Source: a virus
Strand: one strand, 5' to 3'
Virus record (IMG/VR): IMGVR_UViG_3300018036_000056
Coordinates: 1 to 26,010 of that record
Length of the DNA stretch: 26,010 bases
Shown: positions 21,066 to 26,010 of the stretch, piece by piece
Numbering within the stretch: the stretch's first letter is position 1
Layout of the letters: each line of letters begins with the position of its first letter
Notes under the pieces: generated by a model
What the model was told of the DNA's origin: nothing
Database searches by the model: none
Seen by the model: only the letters and a program-made list of their open reading frames with translations
Made by a program: the position numbers and the translations under genes

Positions 21066-22169
21066 ATGGCAAAGACAGTATTCAATAGAGAAAAAGTAGA
21101 CTTTACCAAACAACATATGTTCTTTGGAGCAGATCAAAATACACAGCGTTATGATGTGTTTAAGTTTCCTGTGTTTGATAAACTAAATCAAACAATGCTT
21201 GGTTACTTTTGGAGACCAGAGGAAGTAAGTCTGCAGAAAGATCGCGCAGACTATCAAAACTTCCGTCCAGAGCAGAAACACATCTTTACTGCTAATTTAA
21301 AATATCAAACACTGTTGGACAGTGTACAAGGTCGTGGTCCATGTTTAGCATTCTTACCACATGTAAGTATTCCTGAACTAGAAGGCTGTATTGTTACTTG
21401 GGACTTCTTTGAAACAATTCACAGTCGCTCATATACACACATTATGAAAAATGTGTATTCTGACCCAAGTGAAGTATTTGATACTATTCTTGATGATGAA
21501 AAGATTATTGAAAGAGCAATTAGTGTAACTAAAAATTATGATGCTTTCACAGCAGCCGCAGATGCATTCCAGCATCGCAAAGAAGGCAGTATGCGTGATG
21601 TTAAAAAGAAACTGTTCCTTGCTATGATGAATGTAAATATTCTAGAAGGATTGCGTTTCTATGTGTCATTTGCTTGCACCTTTGGCTTTGGAGAACTAAA
21701 GCTAATGGAAGGTAGTGCTAAGATTATTAGTCTTATCGCTAGGGACGAAGCACAGCATTTAGCACTAAGCACACATGTTCTTAAGAACTGGATGAATGGC
21801 AAAGATGATCCAGAGATGGCAAAAATTGCAAAGAGCTGTGAAAAAGAAGTTTACGAGATGTGGCAGACTTGTGTTGCAGAAGAAAAGGCTTGGGCTGAAT
21901 ATCTATTTAAAGACGGTAGCATGATCGGATTGAATGCAACATTGCTTAATCAATATGTAGAATATATTGCTAACAGACGCTTAAAAGCATTAGGATATAA
22001 TGCAATATTTGATCAACCACAAAACAATAACCCACTACCTTGGACACAGCATTGGCTTTCTAGCTCAGGATTGCAAGTAGCACCTCAAGAGACAGAAGTT
22101 GAAAGCTATATCATTGGTGGTATTAAACAAGACGTAGACACTAATTCATTGAAAGGATTTAGTTTATGA
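21066..22169 (+). CDS. nrdB: Class Ia ribonucleotide reductase small subunit
   Basis: Makes the diiron-tyrosyl radical needed by NrdA. A 367-residue ferritin-like helical protein. WDFFETIHSRSYTHIMKN carries the iron ligands Glu and His and the radical Tyr in the E..H...Y order of E. coli R2 (E115, H118, Y122). ALSTHVLKNW and IARDEAQHLALS give the second helix pair of metal ligands. The C-terminus (NSLKGFSL) is the tail that docks to NrdA. Length and motifs indicate a full enzyme. It has its own sigma-70-like promoter, and its stop overlaps the glutaredoxin ATG as ATGA. Confidence 0.97.
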   Translation: MAKTVFNREKVDFTKQHMFFGADQNTQRYDVFKFPVFDKLNQTMLGYFWRPEEVSLQKDRADYQNFRPEQKHIFTANLKYQTLLDSVQGRGPCLAFLPHVSIPELEGCIVTWDFFETIHSRSYTHIMKNVYSDPSEVFDTILDDEKIIERAISVTKNYDAFTAAADAFQHRKEGSMRDVKKKLFLAMMNVNILEGLRFYVSFACTFGFGELKLMEGSAKIISLIARDEAQHLALSTHVLKNWMNGKDDPEMAKIAKSCEKEVYEMWQTCVAEEKAWAEYLFKDGSMIGLNATLLNQYVEYIANRRLKALGYNAIFDQPQNNNPLPWTQHWLSSSGLQVAPQETEVESYIIGGIKQDVDTNSLKGFSL

Positions 22170-22417
22170 TAGAAATATATGGCAAACCTTCTTGCCCAAG
22201 TTGTGCAAAAGCAAAAACATTTTGCGAAACAAAAGGATATGCATTCAAGTACTATACACTTGATGAAGACTTTACTAGAGATGAATTGTTTGAACAGTTT
22301 CCAACTGCAAGAACATTTCCACAAATTAAAATAGGCGATAATAAAGTTGGCGGGTATGAACAGATGCTAGACTATATTGAATCAACAGGTTATAACGGAA
22401 CAGGATTTGCATTATAA
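22166..22417 (+). CDS. Glutaredoxin
   Basis: An 83-residue thioredoxin-fold protein: MIEIYGKPSCPSCAKAKTFC with the C10-P-S-C13 active site, ARTFPQIKIGD with the cis-proline, and VGGYEQMLDYI for glutathione binding. It keeps the NrdA C-terminal cysteine pair reduced, and its coupling to nrdB (4-base overlap) supports this. CPSC replaces the more usual CPYC. The last residues (STGYNGTGFAL) are an extension past the fold. The next gene overlaps its stop by 1 base. Confidence 0.93.
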   Translation: MIEIYGKPSCPSCAKAKTFCETKGYAFKYYTLDEDFTRDELFEQFPTARTFPQIKIGDNKVGGYEQMLDYIESTGYNGTGFAL

Positions 22418-22707
22418 TGTTAATTGAAACACCATACAAAGACGGAGACACTGTCTCAGTAAAACTAAGTTCAGGAGAAGAACTAGTAGCAAGACTAGAC
22501 AGTGAAGATGACAAACATATTACTTTAAATAAACCGATGGTACTTGTTGCAAATCAGCAAGGACTAGGATTAGCACCGTTTATGTTTAGTGTGTCACCTG
22601 ATAACAAATTTAAAATTAACATTGGCAATGTCACTTGTGTTCTAAGAACTGAAAAGGGACTGTCAAATCAATACACAGAACAGACAACAGGAATTAAGTT
22701 ACCGTAA
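22417..22707 (+). CDS. Sm/Lsm-like small beta-barrel protein
   Basis: A 96-residue protein. GDTVSVKLSSGEELVARLDS (~9-28), followed by HITLNKPMVLVANQQG and SPDNKFKINIGNVTCVLRT, has the strand-turn-strand rhythm of the Sm/Lsm fold, which binds RNA in Hfq and its relatives. Sm1-like Gly-x-x-h-x-G spacing is only partly kept. The position between glutaredoxin and the PAAR/M15 gene says little about function; it may be a structural protein that uses the same fold, as phage tail proteins sometimes do. The family call is by motif pattern and moderately sure. Confidence 0.58.
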   Translation: MLIETPYKDGDTVSVKLSSGEELVARLDSEDDKHITLNKPMVLVANQQGLGLAPFMFSVSPDNKFKINIGNVTCVLRTEKGLSNQYTEQTTGIKLP

Positions 22708-23675
22708 TGTCTGTAGCTATTCATCGAGATACTGATCCAAGAGCATGTGGAGCAACAACAACTGTCGTAGGACAGGATAATGTTTTCGCAAATACTCTTC
22801 TCGTTTCAGTAGACGGTGATCCTAATACACACGGTGGCGGCGCTCTTAGTGCTGAAAACAATAATGTTTATATCAACAATAAACTAGTAGTCAACAACAC
22901 ACCAGAAAGTGCTGCTCCAGATGATTTATGTCCTCCACTAGGAGGAGCGCACTGTGCACCAGTAACAGCAGGTGGCTCAGACAATGTTTTTGTTGGAGAT
23001 CCTTCTCCGGCTGTACCACAACCAGAAGTTGCTGAACTACTAGGTGCAGAAACTGTCATTTTAAGTGTGCCTGAAGCACAATCAATACTAGCAGGCGCAG
23101 AAGTAGAAAGACAAGCAGGTAACGATCCAACTACATTTGAAGCAGTTGAATACGGAGACGGAGGTATTTCTACTGCAAGGAGAGGTAATACTAGTCCTGT
23201 AAATCAAGTTACAGGCCCACAAGATGCAAATGCTGTTAATGGCAATGCAAGCCCGCAACCTTCTAATGAAAGTGGACAGTATATACAATGGTTACCGCAT
23301 GTTGATAGTAGAGTAAAACCCCAAGTGGTGCAAAATCTTGAAAGACTTTCACAGATTGTAGGGTACCAACTACGCATTACAAGTGGCTACAGAAGTCCCG
23401 ATTATAACGAAAGCGTTGGTGGCGCAAGAAATAGCCAACATATGCAAGGCAACGCTGTTGATGTCAAACAAGACGGACTTACAATACCACAACGACAAGA
23501 ATTTATCCAAGCCGCAATTGATTCAGGATTTACTGCTATTGGTGTTTACAATTCGTTTACACACATAGATATCCGTGGACAAAGAGTAGCTTGGGGAAAT
23601 AATGGTAGTAGAACGACCTTGCCTAACTATCCATGGGCAGTACAAGTTCTAAGACAAAATGGTTATCCTATATAA
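22707..23675 (+). CDS. PAAR-like tip fused to M15 D-Ala-D-Ala-type peptidase
   Basis: A 322-residue protein. Residues 1-~100 (IHRDTDPRACGATTTVVGQD, VDGDPNTHGGGALS, VYINNKLVV, GGSDNVFVGDPSP) repeat the PAAR pattern of Asp/His/Cys turns that form the sharp tip of contractile spikes. After a Glu/Ala/Gly linker, residues ~190-322 form a peptidase_M15: ITSGYRSPDYNESVGG, then NSQHMQGNAVDVK with H245 and D252, and FTHIDIRG with H286 as the zinc ligands, in the usual H...D...H order. M15 peptidases cut peptidoglycan crosslinks. This looks like a spike-tip lysin that opens the cell wall at entry. It overlaps the preceding gene by one base. No signal peptide. Confidence 0.82.
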   Translation: MSVAIHRDTDPRACGATTTVVGQDNVFANTLLVSVDGDPNTHGGGALSAENNNVYINNKLVVNNTPESAAPDDLCPPLGGAHCAPVTAGGSDNVFVGDPSPAVPQPEVAELLGAETVILSVPEAQSILAGAEVERQAGNDPTTFEAVEYGDGGISTARRGNTSPVNQVTGPQDANAVNGNASPQPSNESGQYIQWLPHVDSRVKPQVVQNLERLSQIVGYQLRITSGYRSPDYNESVGGARNSQHMQGNAVDVKQDGLTIPQRQEFIQAAIDSGFTAIGVYNSFTHIDIRGQRVAWGNNGSRTTLPNYPWAVQVLRQNGYPI

Positions 23676-23680
23676 AAAGG

Positions 23681-23709
23681 TTGACAACCATAAAAAAATC
23701 AAATATAAT
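23681..23709 (+). promoter_or_regulatory. Consensus sigma-70 promoter
   Basis: TTGACA (23681-23686), 17-base spacer, TATAAT (23704-23709): perfect consensus, before the Hc1-like gene. Confidence 0.9.
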
Positions 23710-23733
23710 ATTAAACAATAAGGAGAAAATGTT

Positions 23734-23910
23734 ATGACATTACACGATCAAATCGTACAAGCCTTTAATAATTACATTACAGAATCAGAGTCATTTGATT
23801 CAAAAGGTGTAAAGGCTGCAGCAACAAGAGCCCGCAAAGCTCTAGGCGATCTAGGTAAACTTACCAAAGAGCGTAGAAAAGAAGTGCAAGATAAAAAGAA
23901 CGCAATGTAA
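23734..23910 (+). CDS. Histone Hc1-like basic peptide
   Basis: A 58-residue protein that is easily missed for its size. ATG at 23734 after AAGGAGAA. Residues 1-20 (MTLHDQIVQAFNNYITESES) form a helix ending I-T-E|S, a weaker form of the prohead-protease site. Residues ~25-58 (GVKAAATRARKALGDLGKLT, then KERRKEVQDKK) match the repeated helix of bacterial Hc1/H1-like histones (K.A..R.RK....L.KL....RKEVQ), which condense DNA. A perfect sigma-70 promoter precedes it, so it may be made early and in quantity. The stop overlaps the next ATG by 1 base. It may coat phage or host DNA. Confidence 0.72.
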   Translation: MTLHDQIVQAFNNYITESESFDSKGVKAAATRARKALGDLGKLTKERRKEVQDKKNAM

Positions 23911-24119
23911 TGAGCGGACAACGGCGCTGGCTTAAACTATGGGCTAGAACTGTTGGTATGCCCATTGGCATTACAGATGACGACAAGCCAGAGTTCCTTC
24001 CAATTACACAAACAGATGTAAAGAAGGCTCTGGCTTTTCGCACCTTTTGGATAGTCCTACATATTGTTACATGTTGTTTGATTATAGCGGGTAACGCAAA
24101 AATACTTTTCTTTACATAA
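23910..24119 (+). CDS. Small membrane protein with RRWLKLWART motif
   Basis: A 69-residue protein (MSGQRRWLKLWARTVGMPIG..., then an acidic DDDKPEF turn and a C-terminal transmembrane helix RTFWIVLHIVTCCLIIAG). The basic aromatic N-terminus plus single helix is a pattern seen in small T4-like marine phage proteins. Function unknown. Its ATG overlaps the Hc1-like gene's stop, so they are coupled. Confidence 0.68.
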   Translation: MSGQRRWLKLWARTVGMPIGITDDDKPEFLPITQTDVKKALAFRTFWIVLHIVTCCLIIAGNAKILFFT

Positions 24120-24123
24120 ATAA
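24116..24123 (+). promoter_or_regulatory. Late-type promoter motif
   Basis: ATAAATAA, starting at the stop of the membrane-protein gene; TAAGGAG follows before the ATG at 24155. Confidence 0.5.
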
Positions 24124-24154
24124 TAAAGTACGCAGTTTATTAAGGAGTACTTTT

Positions 24155-24397
24155 ATGATGTGGGTAGACTATAATATAGATAGTATGGGACAACAAGGAG
24201 AAGGCTTTCGTGTTGTTGGTGACTGGCCCGGCGAAGTAATGGGCATAGGCAAAGACGGCTCTCCCAAAAATAGTTGGTTATATAAACCAGGCGATGTCTT
24301 TGTTGTAGACCAAAATGGTTGGCTTCGCAAAAGTGATCATCTTTCATCCTTAATGATGAAGTATGAAGAATCAAAGATTGACAAACAATCAAATTAA
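24155..24397 (+). CDS. Hypothetical protein
   Basis: An 80-residue protein (MMWVDYNIDSMGQQGEGFRV, then VGDWPGEVMGIGKDGSPKNS and a WLYKPGDVFVVDQNGWLRKS strand pair), ending in a charged helix. It reads as a small beta domain; PGDVFVVDQNGWL could be a ligand or nucleic-acid loop, but I recognise no family. The final codons overlap the -35 box of the tmRNA promoter. TAAGGAG supports the start. Confidence 0.66.
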   Translation: MMWVDYNIDSMGQQGEGFRVVGDWPGEVMGIGKDGSPKNSWLYKPGDVFVVDQNGWLRKSDHLSSLMMKYEESKIDKQSN

Positions 24398-24406
24398 TGC
24401 TATAAA
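24378..24406 (+). promoter_or_regulatory. Sigma-70-like promoter of the tmRNA
   Basis: TTGACA (24378-24383), 17-base spacer, TATAAA (24401-24406). Expected start near 24413, just before the RNA. The -10 also reads TATAAATA, the late consensus, so it may be used both early and late. Confidence 0.8.
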
Positions 24407-24424
24407 TATAAGTGTAATTGATGA

Positions 24425-24755
24425 CAGCATCGTATGTCACAAGAACAGGACCGGGGGGCGGTACCCCGCACCTCCACCATAAGCACTCTATCCCAACCTG
24501 TCGAGGGTGGATCGCAAGAACTAAACAGAGTGCTTATGATGGGGGTGAACTAGGATCGACTGGCTTGTTAAGGATGAAAGAGATTACCGGTAAGACACGA
24601 CCGAAACTCAGTTCAAAAAAACTAAACGCAAACAATAACTTTGCACCTGAAGCGTTCACTTCTATAGACATGTCTATGGGCCGTGAACTACTTGCAGCTT
24701 AATAAACTGCAACTTCGCGGTATGGCTCCACCGGGCAACAGAACGGGCCATTTCA
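24425..24755 (+). ncRNA. ssrA: Circularly permuted (two-piece) tmRNA
   Basis: tmRNA rescues stalled ribosomes and tags proteins for proteolysis. Here the 3' acceptor piece comes first: T-stem CGGGG (24452-24456)/CCCCG (24464-24468), then CACCTCC and ACCA (24476-24479). An intervening loop (24480-24540) folds as a perfect stem (24480-24489 with 24527-24536) and would be cut out. The 5' coding piece opens with GGGGGTG (24541-24547), which pairs with CACCTCC as a 7-bp acceptor stem, then TAGGATCGAC. P2 can form from CTTGT (24564-24568) with ACAAG (24439-24443) and GATG (24573-24576) with CATC (24428-24431). The tag reads ANNNFAPEAFTSIDMSMGRE then LLAA (24628-24699), followed by tandem TAA stops in the loop of hairpin TTGCAG/CTGCAA, extended by CCGTG/CGCGG. 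The 3' hairpin ATGGC/GCCAT ends near 24751. The permuted layout matches alphaproteobacteria. Confidence 0.92.
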
Positions 24756-24796
24756 TATTCGGTTAACTTATATAAAAAGATATATAAGTAAGATAT

Positions 24797-24831
24797 CAAG
24801 AGTAGTGTTTAGACACCACTCTTGGTTTTTT
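24797..24831 (+). terminator. Intrinsic terminator of the tmRNA
   Basis: CAAGAGTAGTGT pairs with ACACCACTCTTG with one mismatch, followed by GGTTTTTT. It closes the tmRNA transcript before the porin gene. Confidence 0.88.
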
Positions 24832-24863
24832 ATATCGATATAATAAAAGGAAAGAGAAAACTA

Positions 24864-25877
24864 ATGAAAAAGACTATACTAATGTCTGTGTTATTCGCTT
24901 TGGCTTCATTTGGAGCGATGGCAGACGAAAAGACTCTTGAACAAAGAGTTACCGAGCTTGAGGCAAATGCTCCTAGCTTACCATCAGGGTTGTTTATTAA
25001 TGGTGAAATAGAAATGTACTATGATCCAGATACATACACTTCTGATATTGATTCTCGCGCAGAGATCATCACAGGACTACAAGGTGAGCTTGATGCAGGT
25101 CCAATCAATTGGGCAGGTGGTAGTGCAAGATTTGATTCACACTATTCACTAAACACTGCACTAAACAATACTATTGTCGAAAAGCAAATGGGTTTAGGTG
25201 TAGGTAATGCAAGAATTTACTTAGGTGAAACTGACGCACAGCGTTTAGGTTTTGCTAAAACTCCAAAGATTGGTGTGCCATTAATTATTACAGAATCTAA
25301 CTCAAGAATTGATCACAACGAAAAAATTGTACTGACATTTGGTGGTTGGGATAATAATAACGAATTTGATTTTGACACACACTCTTTAAAAAGAGATCTA
25401 CCAATTGGCGGATCAATTGCATATGATGCGAACACAGAAAAAGTGTACGCAGGTCTAACAGCAAGCCTAATGGGATATGCTGAAGTATCATATATGCAAA
25501 TCGGTGGCAAAGATGACATAACTGATACTGATAAAAATCAGCAAGGTTATGCTATCGGTACTAGTTTATACCGTTGGGATATTCCAGTTGTACTTGGTGT
25601 AGAAATGTGGGACGACAAGAACACAGGCACTTACACTAAAGAAAACAGAATGGACTACGGTGTAATGTATGGCTTAACTGACGAAGTACAGTTAGGTTTC
25701 CATCGTGTTGAAAACGATGATCTTGGTACAAACGGTGACTATCTAAGTGCTGTTTATACACAAGGACCTGTTGAAATGGGTGTTTACTATCACATGACAG
25801 AGAGCCAGAACCTAGGTACTGGTGTGATCACTGAAAATGATGATTCAGTAAAAGCATCTATCAAATATAAGTTCTAA
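24864..25877 (+). CDS. Outer-membrane porin with signal peptide
   Basis: The start is at the ATG at 24864 (MKKTILMSVLFALASFGAMA), after AAGGAAAGAG; the open frame extends 14 codons upstream through the terminator region and is not used. The first ~20 residues are a Sec signal peptide with A-M-A|D cleavage. A short coiled coil (LEQRVTELEANAP) follows, as in many porins, then about 300 residues of alternating strands with Gly/Asp/Asn turns, ending KASIKYKF. The C-terminal phenylalanine is the BAM recognition signal of outer-membrane barrels. The length of 337 residues fits a trimeric porin. No specificity can be read. It is unusual in a phage and may change the host surface, e.g. nutrient entry or exclusion of other phages. 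It ends in a perfect terminator. Confidence 0.85.
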   Translation: MKKTILMSVLFALASFGAMADEKTLEQRVTELEANAPSLPSGLFINGEIEMYYDPDTYTSDIDSRAEIITGLQGELDAGPINWAGGSARFDSHYSLNTALNNTIVEKQMGLGVGNARIYLGETDAQRLGFAKTPKIGVPLIITESNSRIDHNEKIVLTFGGWDNNNEFDFDTHSLKRDLPIGGSIAYDANTEKVYAGLTASLMGYAEVSYMQIGGKDDITDTDKNQQGYAIGTSLYRWDIPVVLGVEMWDDKNTGTYTKENRMDYGVMYGLTDEVQLGFHRVENDDLGTNGDYLSAVYTQGPVEMGVYYHMTESQNLGTGVITENDDSVKASIKYKF

Positions 25878-25890
25878 ATTATAAAGTACC

Positions 25891-25916
25891 AGAAAAGGCC
25901 CTTCGGGGCCTTTTCT
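25891..25916 (+). terminator. Perfect hairpin terminator with TTCG tetraloop
   Basis: AGAAAAGGCCC and GGGCCTTTTCT form an 11-bp stem closed by TTCG. Being symmetric, it can act in both directions. Confidence 0.92.
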
Positions 25917-25921
25917 AATGA

Positions 25922-25929
25922 CTAAATAG
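25922..25929 (+). promoter_or_regulatory. Late-type promoter motif at the window end
   Basis: CTAAATAG lies just after the terminator and would drive a gene beyond the window. In the last 80 bases I see no complete start with ribosome site. Confidence 0.4.
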
Positions 25930-26010
25930 ACATGAGACAAGAGTAATAAGACAAGACGCAGTAGAATTAACAAACCTCCCGCCCTAATATTAGATACAAA
26001 CTTCCTCAAA

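Noticed and set aside
24418-24702. A 94-codon ORF on the + strand
   Set aside because: It runs through the acceptor piece and tag of the tmRNA; its last residues are the tag peptide. RNA pairing explains the sequence better than a protein.
25297-25519. Two overlapping ORFs on the - strand inside the porin gene
   Set aside because: They are antisense shadows of the porin coding sequence, with no ribosome site or protein-like pattern.
25930-26010. A reading frame at the end (NKPPALILDTNFLK) that looks protein-like
   Set aside because: It has no start codon in frame after the preceding stop, and the only nearby ATG (25932) runs into a stop after four codons. The window ends too soon to decide.
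1-26010. Search for ordinary tRNA genes, insertion sequences and attachment sites
   Set aside because: Apart from the tmRNA I found no convincing cloverleaf, transposase, terminal inverted repeat or duplicated attachment core by eye; a dedicated scan could find more.

Overview
The window looks like an accessory, late-gene-rich stretch of a T4-like marine myovirus that infects an alphaproteobacterium, with a pelagimyophage (SAR11 phage) as the best guess. The DNA is AT-rich and densely coding. Genes often overlap by 1-8 bases, and T4-type late promoter motifs (TATAAATA / CTAAATA) sit in front of many of them. Four sigma-70-like promoters with 17-base spacers are visible on the + strand and one on the - strand. 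The alphaproteobacterial host is inferred from three features: a C4-pathway 5-aminolevulinate synthase, a DUF1127 protein, and a circularly permuted two-piece tmRNA. No phage hallmark such as the major capsid protein or terminase lies in this window, so the phage assignment rests on class Ia RNR, the pectate-lyase-type tail fibre, the PAAR/M15 protein, late promoters and many small conserved-type phage proteins.

Layout. 1-717 (-): 5' part of 5-aminolevulinate synthase (cut by the window edge) and a small upstream ORF. 759-3314 (+): two large beta-rich, probably virion-surface proteins, closed by a large hairpin terminator. 3450-4734 (-): a chain of very small overlapping genes including a DUF1127 protein and a 33-residue membrane peptide. 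4999-5955 (+): a PiT-family phosphate transporter with a structured leader. 5997-6779 (-): a class 3 lipase, sharing a bidirectional terminator with the transporter. 6846-10541 (+): an operon with a pol-beta-type nucleotidyltransferase, a ligase-fold nucleotidyltransferase, a YGG-repeat protein and two unknown proteins. 10623-11009: a small, probably abundant structural protein with a strong promoter, leader hairpin and terminator. 11099-15525: small virion/head-associated proteins, including a peptidoglycan-binding-domain protein, paralogous basic DNA-binding-like modules and a scaffold-like acidic protein. 15585-16593: NfuA-type Fe-S protein and PD-(D/E)XK nuclease. 16621-18678: tail fibre and a companion protein. 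18703-23675: nrdA-nrdB-glutaredoxin-Sm-like-PAAR/M15 peptidase. 23734-24397: a histone Hc1-like peptide and two small proteins. About 24425-24755: permuted tmRNA. 24864-25877: a signal-peptide-bearing outer membrane porin.

How the parts fit. Several late proteins begin with a short peptide ending in [LI]-x-E followed by A or G, the pattern of T4 capsid-targeting sequences cut by the gp21 prohead protease. This suggests a set of internal head proteins, including two nucleotidyltransferases, that may be packaged and ejected with the genome. The metabolic genes (ALA synthase, PiT transporter, RNR plus glutaredoxin, NfuA, porin, lipase) would support phosphate, nucleotide, iron-sulfur, tetrapyrrole and membrane metabolism in a nutrient-starved host. 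The tmRNA could keep ribosomes recycling during infection. All annotations come from reading the sequence; none was checked against a database.
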